Source of the DNA: Osmia lignaria lignaria
Lineage: Eukaryota > Arthropoda > Insecta > Hymenoptera > Megachilidae
Direction: 5' to 3'
Length of the DNA: 64,000 bases
Assembly (NCBI RefSeq): GCF_051020975.1
Contig: NC_135044.1
Coordinates: 1,180,501 to 1,244,500 of the forward strand
Part shown: positions 47,133 through 54,765 of the stretch, in pieces
Position numbering within the stretch: position 1 is the stretch's first letter
How the letters are laid out: every line of letters starts with the position of its first letter
Translations under genes and position numbers: made by a program
Notes under the pieces: model-generated
What the model saw: only the letters and a program-made list of their open reading frames with translations
Told to the model about the DNA's origin: nothing
Databases searched by the model: none

Positions 47133-47175
47133 AGTGATGCAGGACAAGAGCGGCAGACCGAAGTCTCCCCCGTGA
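6675..47175 (+). CDS. NFI: Nuclear factor I (NFI/CTF) transcription factor, about 40 kb gene
   Basis: The exons supported by sequence and phase are 6675-6755 (candidate first), 12998-13153, 27493-27684, 27794-27977, 32363-32461, 34688-34828, 37184-37327, 45387-45574, 46138-46500, 46588-46822 and 46934-47175. They give about 674 residues; optional exons 28817-28945 and 32137-32190 would add 43 and 18. The product binds TTGGC(N5)GCCAA-type palindromes as a dimer in the nucleus. Residues 28-79 are the NFI pre-N region (DEFHPFIEALLPF, HEKRMS), and about 80-205 the MH1-like DNA-binding domain ([37 protein letters not shown]). The C-terminal half is Pro/Ser-rich, has the MLPPPPPAPMARPV block of CTF domains and ends in polyglutamine. 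Drosophila and nematodes have a single NFI gene; vertebrates have four. Introns of 6.2, 14.3 and 8.1 kb leave room for enhancers. The N-terminal exon is the least certain part. Confidence 0.93.
8550..8670. repeat. Short element bounded by a perfect 16 bp inverted repeat
   Basis: ATTTCATGACATAAAA at 8550-8565 is exactly reverse-complemented at 8655-8670, with 89 bp between. This fits a MITE-like insertion or hairpin; no transposase is present. Confidence 0.7.
9150..9277. mobile_element. piggyBac-type MITE (TTAA-flanked, 128 bp)
   Basis: The termini are perfect 15 bp inverted repeats: TTAACCCTTTCGCTG at 9150-9164 and its complement at 9263-9277. Both ends are TTAA followed by CCC, which is the target site and terminal triplet of piggyBac elements. 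A second small palindrome (GGTCA..TGACC) lies inside near 9173-9186. It is too short to code, so it would be a non-autonomous element. Confidence 0.65.
12998..13153 (+). CDS. NFI: NFI exon encoding the pre-N DNA-binding segment
   Basis: The acceptor TTCGCAG and donor CAG/GTAAGC bound 52 codons, phase 0 at both ends. The peptide reads DEFHPFIEALLPFVKSFSYT, then WFNLQAAKRRYYKKHEKRMS, nearly identical to vertebrate NFI. This segment packs against the MH1-like fold and is needed for DNA binding. Confidence 0.97.
14080..14420. promoter_or_regulatory. Candidate intronic enhancer block
   Basis: High-complexity sequence between purine- and T-rich tracts. It carries a palindromic ATTTGCAAAT (14249-14258, POU/octamer-like) and a TTAATTAAAC homeodomain-like core near 14336-14345. 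The call rests on composition and motif density only. Confidence 0.2.
15348..15713. repeat. Two-copy tandem duplication, about 183 bp unit
   Basis: Copy 1 (15348-15530) and copy 2 (15531-15713) share long stretches such as TAATCACCCTTC, GATGCATTTATTTACC, CCATGGACCAGCAGATGG and AGGAGAGAGTAATAGGTGG, with a few substitutions and 1-2 bp indels. A shorter related piece (GATGCATTTATTTAC) lies near 15108. Confidence 0.9.
16093..16928. mobile_element. TA-flanked DNA element with CAGGGTGTTAA ends, hosting a second transposon
   Basis: The left end is TACAGGGTGTTAACAAAGTG and the right end is its imperfect inverse (...CTTAACACCCTGTA), both bounded by TA. Similarity of the terminal repeats extends over about 25 bp. 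No intact transposase is present. The interior is split by a Tc1/mariner remnant at 16207-16657. Confidence 0.7.
16207..16657 (+). mobile_element. Tc1/mariner remnant nested in the element at 16093-16928
   Basis: The terminal inverted repeats match imperfectly over about 29 bp: left ACAGAGAGTGATCAAATAAT, right inverse ACAGTGGGTGATCGAATTTA, both continuing GAGCCAC. Both ends are flanked by TA. At about 16350-16410 the plus strand encodes VLDWPGNS, and after a frameshift DLNPIENL, then TAG. This is the conserved Tc1 transposase signature (WPxNSPDLNPIENLW) around the third catalytic acid. Most of the transposase is deleted, so it cannot be active. Confidence 0.85.
20287..21304 (+). repeat. Five-copy tandem array, 192 bp period
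   Basis: Units begin with CATGGATCTCGACCA at 20287, 20496, 20688, 20880 and 21072. The three inner units are 192 bp and essentially identical. The first unit is 209 bp and the last is longer, with a local insertion near 21225-21250. Each unit contains an open frame of about 62 codons starting at TTG; this reflects the repeat and is not a gene. Confidence 0.95.
21494..21759. mobile_element. TA-flanked MITE with CAGGGTGTCTC ends (266 bp)
   Basis: The left end TACAGGGTGTCTC and right end GAGACACCCTTTA are inverted repeats bounded by TA. The interior is AT-rich and non-coding. It lies immediately downstream of the 192 bp array. Confidence 0.6.
24063..24326. mobile_element. MITE-like element with CAGGGTGTTTC ends
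   Basis: The left end ACAGGGTGTTTCA and right end TGAAACACCCTATA are inverted. The left flank is not TA, so one boundary may have mutated. The size is close to the element at 21494-21759, but the interior differs. Confidence 0.45.
24189..24442. repeat. Imperfect inverted repeat, arms of about 45 bp
   Basis: The arm at 24189-24231 (AAAGTGGTATCTTCCTATTA...) is reverse-complemented with a 6 bp indel at 24394-24442, leaving a loop of about 162 bp. Weaker similarity (GATGAA, G-run, then the arm) continues outward on both sides. It overlaps the right part of the element at 24063-24326, so the two may be nested insertions. Confidence 0.6.
27493..27977 (+). CDS. NFI: NFI exons encoding the MH1-like DNA-binding domain
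   Basis: Exons 27493-27684 (64 codons) and 27794-27977 (61 codons plus 1 nt) are separated by a 109 bp intron. They encode [38 protein letters not shown], then [20 protein letters not shown] and ELDLYLANFI. Alignment by eye to vertebrate NFI is almost colinear, with no gap. The second donor leaves phase 1, which is shared by every following internal exon through 37327. Confidence 0.97.
28817..28945 (+). CDS. NFI: Candidate alternative (cassette) exon of NFI, 43 codons, lysine-rich
   Basis: A strong polypyrimidine acceptor (TTCTCTTTCTTTCTCTAACAG) and donor GGG/GTAGGT bound 129 nt in phase 1-1, so inclusion or skipping keeps the NFI frame. The peptide starts YEPRLAAGFLMFTSRLTQ and contains YEKLKKKKRLAAK, a basic cluster that could act as a nuclear localisation signal. 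It has no counterpart that I recognise in vertebrate NFI. Support is splice signals, phase and an open frame. Confidence 0.55.
28946..32136 (+). other. NFI intron, no gene recognised
   Basis: Non-coding. A TTAACCC start near 28009, in the intron before the cassette, resembles one end of the piggyBac-type MITE family. The stretch around 29510-29610 is complex sequence that could be regulatory. Confidence 0.5.
32137..32190 (+). CDS. NFI: Candidate 18-codon cassette exon of NFI
   Basis: The acceptor TTTGTTACAG and donor AAAAG/GTAATT bound 54 nt in phase 1-1, encoding EVLNGICNASKEEERRRK. It keeps the frame into exon 32363-32461 and adds a second charged, basic-ended patch after the DNA-binding domain. 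The intron to the next exon is 172 bp. I recognise no vertebrate equivalent. Confidence 0.5.
32363..32461 (+). CDS. NFI: NFI exon with conserved GVFS-x-x-EL motif
   Basis: 33 codons, phase 1-1. The peptide TILATGVFSSKELWMLSK parallels SFVTSGVFSVTELVRVSQ of vertebrate NFI, which marks the start of the C-terminal regulatory region. Confidence 0.9.
34688..34828 (+). CDS. NFI: NFI exon, regulatory region (47 codons)
   Basis: The acceptor GTTTCAG and donor TTCA/GTGAGT are phase 1-1. The peptide includes SILHDLSDMQPQINAIKIEH and a Tyr/Ser/Pro-rich tail. It contains IKIEH, a possible weak sumoylation core (psi-K-x-E). It is probably disordered. Confidence 0.85.
37184..37327 (+). CDS. NFI: NFI exon, regulatory region (48 codons)
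   Basis: The acceptor TTTTTTTATAG and donor ACGG/GTATGT are phase 1-1. It encodes a Pro/Ser/Thr-rich segment beginning PPPVHQLIRNDKTEKAPTVS. Joined to 45387 it reads through in frame. Confidence 0.88.
37559..37656. repeat. 15 bp inverted repeat, possible hairpin
   Basis: GGTGTCCCGACGCGT at 37559-37573 is reverse-complemented with one mismatch at 37642-37656, in NFI intronic DNA. Confidence 0.6.
39403..39753 (+). repeat. Octanucleotide minisatellite, AAATTWCC units
   Basis: About 350 bp of tandem 8 bp units alternating AAATTACC, AAATTTCC and AAATTTCT, degenerating at both edges. AT-rich and non-coding. Confidence 0.93.
41920..41940. repeat. (CT)n microsatellite
   Basis: About ten CT units in the NFI intron. 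Confidence 0.95.
43829..43967. repeat. Facing (GACA)n and (TGTC)n tracts
   Basis: Plus-strand GACA repeats at 43829-43850 are followed by impure TGTC repeats at 43902-43967. The two tracts are complementary and could fold into a hairpin with a loop of about 50 nt in the NFI pre-mRNA. Confidence 0.8.
44440..44725. repeat. Clustered TA/TACA microsatellites
   Basis: Several (TA)n and (CATA)n tracts separated by T/G-rich DNA, all intronic. A further (TA)n tract is at 44969-44997. Confidence 0.85.
45387..47175 (+). CDS. NFI: NFI 3' exons: CTF-type C-terminal region
   Basis: The exons are 45387-45574 (phase 1-0), 46138-46500 (0-0), 46588-46822 (0-1) and 46934-47175 (stop TGA 47173-47175). The first carries YPENGHDTLSDFVTFVCQEA, like the vertebrate YHPQETLKEFVQLVCPDA. 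The second carries SSMLPPPPPAPMARPV, the conserved NFI proline block. The third carries SNVPPRWNTAPFINLEDDY, comparable to the vertebrate SVGPRDPSFVNI end. The fourth ends in polyglutamine and DKSGRPKSPP. If the donor at 46823 is not used, translation stops three codons later (EGQ-stop at 46828-46830), giving a shorter form without the Q tract. Confidence 0.93.
47034..47133 (+). repeat. CAG/CAA repeat encoding polyglutamine
   Basis: In-frame mixed CAG/CAA codons encode about 30 Gln broken by Ser and Thr near the NFI C-terminus. The mixed codons should slow slippage. Length is probably polymorphic. Confidence 0.95.
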
Positions 47176-47839
47176 CACTGGAGGCTTAGAGCGGAAAGTC
47201 TCGAGAAGCTCGCATGTTCCACGGGGTCGTTACTCACCACCGCGTACGATAATAACCCTGAGCCGGAGGGGAATCGCCAGGATTCCTCGTGTCGTGTTCA
47301 GCTTCGCGACCTAAGCCTGCGGAGAATCGAGTGCCTGAGAGTCTGATCGTAGTTTAAGCGGACACAGTCGAGGGATCGAGGCGCTTCCGGCATAGCGGCC
47401 CACCCGCCACTCTCGAGACTAAACTGAGACCAGGGTCGATCGATCGTTGGTCGAGCCTTGCCACCCGCCAGGCTAACTCTTTAACCCTCTGAGGGACACC
47501 GCTTCGAAAAGTTCCTACCTTTCGTGCTTCTATTCCGTATAGATTTTTCCTTTCGTTAGAAAACCCTCCCTCCGTTCTGTGTGTTTCAAATGGTACGACT
47601 TAGCTAACTGTTACTCTAACTTGGGATCAAAGGACTTAGCTTTTAGATTTATCAAAATTTATTAACAACAGTGTCAATTCTGTTTCTGACAGAGAATTTG
47701 TCTTAAGAATGAAGGACGCACTTTCACCTCAGGGGGTTAACGTATTCGGTCAATTATTACTTCCGCTCGTCGGTGCGACGGCCTTCGCGCCACCGGAAGC
47801 GTCGTTTTCCTCTCTCGAAACACTGTTAATTTGTAACTT

Positions 47840-47886
<47 letters not shown>

Positions 47887-48511
47887 AATGTCCTCGAAGG
47901 ACGTGAGTAAGGACCCCCATTTCGCCACCTAATCGAAAGCGTCTCCGATCGGTCGCCGATCGGTCCCGTCGACTACACCGCAGACGATTCAAACACCAAA
48001 CACAAACAAGATGAAAGAGAGAACTAAGTAGAGTAATCGTTTCTCGCGCGATTTTATAAACGAATCTATTCCTATTCTTCCTGCTTCGAGGCCCTTCCGA
48101 AAGCGTTTTTGTACATACACGCGAGACTCTTCGACGGCTAAGCTCAGTCTCGCCGTCGCGGTATTTTGTAACATTTTAGAGGATTCTAGAGTGTAGTAGT
48201 GTCGAAAGGGAACCAAGGAACTTCCGGTTCCCTGTCAAATTCTCTTCCAGGTGAAGGTTCAGAGCAGGCCTGCAAAGCAAGAACTTTAGTGTGCTTTACC
48301 TCGATATCAATGTAAACTTAATCTACCCTTAATCACTATTCTCTAGTGGCTATAATTTGGTAGCTTCCCGTCACTATAGTTTACTAACGTTACTCTATAT
48401 TTTATAACTTAGCGTTCCAATGTAAACTAAGCTTTGAAGCCAAATCTCCATGAAAAAGCTACTATGATATTGATTCAGACAACTTGCTCAGCAGGCCTGG
48501 TTTAGAATAAA
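47176..48511 (+). other. Probable NFI 3' UTR
   Basis: Non-coding DNA downstream of the stop, with a (CT)n tract at 47841-47884. An AATAAA at 48506-48511 is one possible polyadenylation signal. Further AATAAA hexamers downstream (for example near 51715 and 52132) allow longer forms. Confidence 0.45.
47841..47884. repeat. (CT)n microsatellite
   Basis: About 44 bp of nearly pure CT in the probable NFI 3' UTR. Confidence 0.95.
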
Positions 48512-49342
48512 CCATCGAGGAGAAAAATGAATGATAAAAGAAAAAATGAAAAAAGATTTTCTAGTGCCAATTTTTCGAGTAGCTTATAAATATTATAACG
48601 AAATTATAATTTTCTATTATATTTTTTTATAATATTTATGAAGGAACACACACGCTTGTTTAGACGCGTCGGCGGAAGTGGTTTTTTGTAGTCGAGGCAG
48701 AGGCTTCTTCTTCTTGGAGCGTTTTTAAGAAAGCCCAGAGAAAGAGAACAAGAAGAGAATAAAAAAATGAAATGGGTATAATGATAATAATTATTGTTAT
48801 TATAGAAGAAGGTCGAGGGGATCCGATCGACGAGTCCGGTGGAACGGAAGGTAAAACCGGTCCACGAACCACGGATAATAAATATTAATTATTGAATAAC
48901 TTTCTAATTGTATTGTTAAAATAAATAATAATCGCCTAAATGCTCAGGCTAGTGCTGACACTAGTGAACACAACGAGGAGAAATGAAAACAGAGAGAAAG
49001 ACTAGCTGCGGACTAGTCACCAGAGGCTGCTAGTTTGAAACAAAGTGAATATTTAATATTGAATTTATTATCGAGAATAGAGTACAGAAAATATGAGAAA
49101 GATACACGTTCAACTGCTGCGAGTACGACGAAGACGATAGAGGAGGAAGAGGAAGAGCGAAGATGGAAGGCGATGAATGCAAATGGAAAGTAGACGAATG
49201 GGAAAACGAAGAAGATGGACGATATTCGAGATAGTGAGAGATCTATAGTTATTAACTATTTAGAAATTTAGTGGTAAACGTCGCGTGACGAGATATATTA
49301 TTAATTGTAACATCGAACTCGACAACAACGAAGGTCCTAGCC

Positions 49343-49528
49343 TACAGGGTGCTTCATAATATGTGCGACTCGCTTTAATCTCAAAGAGAGGATATAAAAC
49401 GTGTAACGAAAGTTCTTTTATTTTACTATGCGATAGAGTTTAACTCGGTTATTTAATAAAACGTTAGTTCGTCATCGGTTAAAGGTGTAAAACGTAAGTT
49501 GGTCGCATACGCGATGAAACGCCCTGTA
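49343..49528. mobile_element. TA-flanked MITE with TACAGGG ends (186 bp)
   Basis: The left end TACAGGGTGCTTCATAATAT and the reverse complement of the right end TACAGGGCGTTTCATCGCGT match over about 28 bp (both continue TGCGAC). TA lies at both borders, and there is no coding capacity. Confidence 0.75.
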
Positions 49529-50514
49529 CATATTATTATTATTGTCCAAAGTGCTTTCCGTCGACTGTACGTTAAAGAGACTTTCATTTTTCTTTTCTGT
49601 TGGAATTGACCCCTTTCCCTGCTAGTGGAGGAGGATGGAAACAAAGGGTCTGTAAATTATACGTTATTGTTAATGAAAATAACGATTCGAATGTTTCGTT
49701 TGAACGGTGGTTAACGTTGGAATTAGTAGTAGTTTGAATAATCGTGATCCTGGCAGCGTGAGGTACACGAACCTCGAGGAACGACACGGTTCTTCGTTGG
49801 AGTTTTGTAAAGTGACATTTAAGTACTTATTTCTCTGTTCGAGTGATGGTTGAAAGGGTGCGCTACGTCTTGCCCATTAGCGACTACTCCGATCCCAATG
49901 TGCAAGTTCATCGATACAAAGTGATTGGCTAATTCTAAGTTGACGCGATGATTAATTCAAGAAAATAAGATGACTATCGTTCAACAGCCACTGGTTGGTT
50001 TTTTCATTGCACTCCTCATCCTGATCATTGATTACAATCGCTTGCTTCTCTGCTTATTTCTAACATGGTACATGGTCGTAACGAGGGTGGGCTTGCACCC
50101 CTTTACTCTTAACATACTAATTGAAAATGGCTTCCAGTTGGAAAGGCTTAACTGTATGTATTATATAAAGGAAGATTATTATTCATTGTTTTAATAAAAT
50201 TAAATCCAATGGGGAAGAACGAAGGCACCCTGTCAATCGGTTCGTAGTGATAGTACAAAGAGATCGAGACTAGCAATATCGGTAACTAGCAATAACTTAA
50301 GATAATACTTTGATATAAGATATAAAAACGCGGCGATAAGACGCTACTATATTCCTATAATAATGCTTGTAACGCTACTAACGCTACACAAGGCGTGTAC
50401 CGCCGCACCTATCATTTACTACTACTACTACTGTACCACAACTACCATCACCACCATCACCATCAGCACCGCCATTGATAAGAAAGGAAAAAAAAAAGAA
50501 ACTACCACTCATCC

Positions 50515-50575
50515 ACCACCACCACCACCAATAATACTACTACTATTACTACTACTACTACTACTACTACTACTA
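50515..50575. repeat. (CCA)n and (CTA)n trinucleotide tracts
   Basis: Adjacent CCA and CTA triplet runs in spacer DNA; similar impure triplets extend back to about 50410. Confidence 0.9.
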
Positions 50576-53500
50576 ACTACTAGCAGCGCTATTCTAAACT
50601 AATACTACTACTATTACCGCTACTATAACTATTAATTGTACACGAGGAAGAACGAGCTAACCGCATAACTATGTTACTAATTATACCGCCTATTCACTAA
50701 AATTAAGTCGATAAAACCGTGAAGGGCCGCTCTGACTACTATTAAATAATTAATTGACTAAACTACTAATTAATCGCTTTACGATTATACGGTTACTACG
50801 GGAGAGAACGATTATTAGTGTAAATATTCGAGGTGATAAGTTACGTTAACGCGTGTACACGATGAACCACCGTGTTCGGTGAATTTTTCACGGATCGTTC
50901 GCGTTTCAAAGGGCGAAGGGTTGTTTATTAATCCCTTGCCGTGTGATATAAATAATCGAGCCGTTCTTTTTATATCGGTACATCGTTGATGGAATGGAAA
51001 AGAAAATTGAAACGAAATTCTAATTAGCTTCGATGTTGCATTTTAAGGTCACCAGGGAAAGGGTTATTCGACAACTCGATGGACATTTTTATTAGGGGAA
51101 TAAAGCGAAGGTGGCTTGTTAAGTAGCTTGTTAAGTAGCGTTTTATAAAATTAGAGTTAAACTGGATAGGTTTGCTTGAAAGATAAAAAGACAAGAATAG
51201 TGTCGTCGAGGTACCTTCGCTCTACGCGAACGATTTCAGAGAAAGGGATGGTTCACCCTGAACCAGCAGATAGTTATTATTACGCACAGGGGTTGAAAGA
51301 TAGACGTATGGATCTTTGTAACCCTGGATCCCATCGATCGAGGATTCTGCACACCCCTTTTCACCCCCTTGATCAACCACCCCAATTTCCGAAAATTACT
51401 TAAACGTGGTAATGAATTTTATTTGTCGTGTAAATAAATGATTCTGTTCGATGGTGGTAGAGTCAAAGGGTTGAAAGGACGATCGCGATAGACGTGTAAG
51501 GGATTTTAATACTTTCCTTGATGCCAATAGGGATTGCGAAAGAAGGGCACACGGTGTTCTTATTTTGTTAAACGAAGACGCGCTCGTCGTCGACGATCAA
51601 AGAAATTTCGATGATGAAAAATTATAGTTAAACAAGACTCTAACGAAACAAGGGTGGTTCCGGGATAACGCGAACACGTTATTGCTCTTTTTATCATGTT
51701 TTTAGAAAATTGTGAATAAACCAATTGTGTAGAGTGCCAATTACTGTAGAAGAATTGTAAAATAATGTTAGAATACGGGGTGAGCTTCTTAGAGATGAAA
51801 GGGGTAAGATCCTTCGTTTATATTTGTTCGCTTCGTTTCGCGATCAACCGTTCGAATCCACCCTTCCAGGTTTCTGCTCAAAAAATATAATGTCAAGCTC
51901 GCGTCGCGTTCATTTTCGCGATGAAATAAAAATACACTTTTGTACAGCGTCTCGAGCTGCCTTGAACCGAAAGTGCATTAAAAAAATCGTCCGCACCATG
52001 GCAGGCCCACGACCATCGTTGCTGCTCTCATCATTCTTCTTCAACCGCCTATTCTCATTATTATTTTTCAAGGATAATTAGCTCCAACAGTGGTATCATT
52101 GACACGGTAATAATTGCAATTTTAATCATAATAAACCATTCTATCGAAATCTGAATTTTGTCAGAGAAAATGGGGTCAGCAGCGACCGGAAGTGTGGCCG
52201 ACACGGCGAACGAGAAATTTTTCTACGTAAGATAATTATTTATTTCACTAGTAGACCGTAGTTCGGGGTGATTTTATAGGGAAAAAAAAGCTTGAGGGTA
52301 GAGCTCAAAATGGGTCGCGCGTCTCGATCAGGCTCGAGGGTGAATATATACCCATATCCCGGTGGCCACCCGCAGTAAATCATTGAAAGTAATGATTTCA
52401 TCGTTGTAACAAAACTCGAGATGCAACTGTGGGGGGTGTAATCGAGACGTCGATATAACACGCGATCAATTGAATAAAAATGCAATTAAATTAAAAAGAA
52501 AAAAGAAATAAAAAAATTATTGTACCGCTAGGATTTAAGTATATTTTCGAGGACTGAAGAACTATTCGTTTCATTTCACACGGACAGAATGAAAACGATC
52601 GTACTTTTCATTTTTCGTTGATTGAAATAGAGAAAAAAACACAGGAATTTGTAGAGCATAAACCAGGTACAAGTTCAGCTACGAGAGTAAACGATAATAA
52701 TTGATAAAAGTTTAATTATATACCGAATAATTGTAAAACGCGCGACGACCGCGATCGATAACATAGTGCGATTATTATTACTATTAACTACTGCAATAAA
52801 AATATATATATATATATTATTATATAATGAAATACAATGATATATATTTATCGAATATTTATTGAGCAAACGAGAAATAGCACACTGTGTAGTATTTGGT
52901 TGTACAAAAAGTAGGCGAGGCGAAAAAGGGATGAATGAATTTATTTCGATTTGAAAAATGGAAGATGAGATCGATCAAGGGATGCGACGAGTGGTAGAGG
53001 GTTGCAATTTTGAGAAATTCATATTTTCAGCTCAAATATATTTTTTTTTCGATAAACGCACAATCTTTCTTTTAATAATATTGCCAAGATTAGAGCCAAC
53101 CCCAAACAGTGGACTTTGTTTTATAAAATTCAATTATTAATAAACCCATGTTCGAATCAATTGAAATCCTATTATATTCCTCCACGAATTTTACAAAGGT
53201 TCATCTCAAAATAGCAACCCTTGTACAAAATATTCGACGCACGTTTGTGGATAAAGAAAAAAAGCGAGCTGAGAGCACGAAAGACACGACAAGTAAAAAA
53301 AAGATAAGAAAAGTATTTTCGTCTCACGATCCTTTTTTTACGATTGTGAACGAGGTTCATGTTATATATCAGGGATTAGACTAAATAGTATAATACGCTG
53401 CAAGGAAGGTGGCAAGAAATGAAAGAAATTGAAGAGAAATAAAAATGAAGAAAAGATGATGAGGATTAGAAGATTATAAATGTCGAGGGTGGTTGGCCTT

Positions 53501-54170
53501 GGTGAGATAACCGGGACGAGGGGGAGGGCTGTGACAAAGGTGGTGATAGTGGTAACCGGAAGGGGTGAGAGCCGTAGTAATTAGGTCTCTGTGGAAAGAG
53601 TGGTTCGAAGAAGTCGATTAATGTATTTCATTTCATTAATTCGATCGATTAACCCTCCGTTATTATTCGACCAGTTGATTGAACGATTGCATAAATTTAA
53701 TTTATTTAAGAGAGCCGATAGTTTATAGAGAAAACAACTTCGCTATTATACTGAACGTTTTAAAAATACACTACTCGATTCGTATCGTTTGAATCTTTTT
53801 CTTCTCTTAACCCTTTTGTTGGTAACCAAAACGTTTACGATTGTTTCTATAGAGTCGATTTCTCTCTGGAAAGATTGTCACCCTCTTTCTTCAGGGTTGA
53901 ACACACGATTTCGATCGTCAAGACTTTAATGCTTAAGAGAAACCTGTTGTGATAAGCGTGGAGTAACCTCCGACCGCGGTTGGGGCCGCAGAAACCCCAT
54001 TGAAATAAACGAGAGAGAAGCGAGAGAAAAAGAAAAAAGAATTATTAAAAGCGACCCAGGAGAGTAAGGTAACCCGCGATCTTGAAGCTGGCAACCCTCC
54101 GACGAAGGGACAAATTTGTCACCTTACCGCGCCAATTATACGTTGTGTCCATACTGTCTCAATTAATATA

Positions 54171-54194
54171 ATGTATTATATTATATATATAATA

Positions 54195-54228
<34 letters not shown>
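54171..54228. repeat. (TA)n microsatellite
   Basis: About 58 bp of TA-dominated sequence. Confidence 0.95.
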
Positions 54229-54368
54229 CCGACAATATTGATTATTAAAAATTCTTAATATATAAAAGAGGAAAAATGAATTGACGATCTTAAACAGACA
54301 TCCCGCCTTTTGTCCTACTTGCTCAGTAATTACGATAAATATATATTTTTTAATAATTTTATAAATTC

Positions 54369-54516
54369 GACTACTAACAGCATCTATTTAAGAACGGTTC
54401 AAACTACTCAACAACTTATCGACCAGGTTTCTGTTACAGCTTTAACTACTAGCGTCGTCTAAGGAAAATCGGCTGAAACTACTCGGCAACTTATCAACCT
54501 ATTTTCCGAAACTAAT
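54369..54516. repeat. Imperfect 74 bp tandem duplication
   Basis: The copies at 54369-54442 and 54443-54516 share ACTACT, then a CAGCATCTA/GCGTCGTCTA block, then AAACTACT and AACTTATC, with roughly three-quarters identity by eye. They lie a few hundred bp upstream of the TATA box at 54725. Confidence 0.65.
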
Positions 54517-54724
54517 ATGGTGGACTTCGGCGTCGGTAAAGAAAGAAGCCAGCTTTTGTATTCATTCAATTTTATTAAACGAAGTAATTATACATTTATT
54601 CGTCTCTAAATTATAAAATATAAAATTAAATACTCATATTCTTGTCGTTCAAAGACAGGCTGATGCGCTTTGACGCGAAGTGGATAATAATATCAGAGGC
54701 AGAGCCTTCACCTGACAACCGGGG

Positions 54725-54732
54725 TATATAAG
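54725..54732 (+). promoter_or_regulatory. TATA box of the WBP1/VOPP1-like gene
   Basis: TATATAAG lies 34 bp before the ATG at 54766. A start site about 30 bp downstream of the box would leave a 5' leader of only about 10 nt. An out-of-frame ATG at 54746 overlaps. Confidence 0.6.
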
Positions 54733-54765
54733 GCGGCGCGGTGGCATGCACTCCGTGGTAGAATT

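Larger units (their letters stand above)
48512..54724. other. AT-rich spacer / possible extended 3' UTR, no gene recognised
   Basis: No protein motif in any frame. It holds a TA-flanked MITE (49343-49528), CCA/CTA triplet tracts (50410-50575), possible piggyBac-type MITE ends at about 50928-51068, TA tracts at 52797-52820 and 54171-54228, and a 74 bp imperfect duplication at 54369-54516. Confidence 0.55.
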
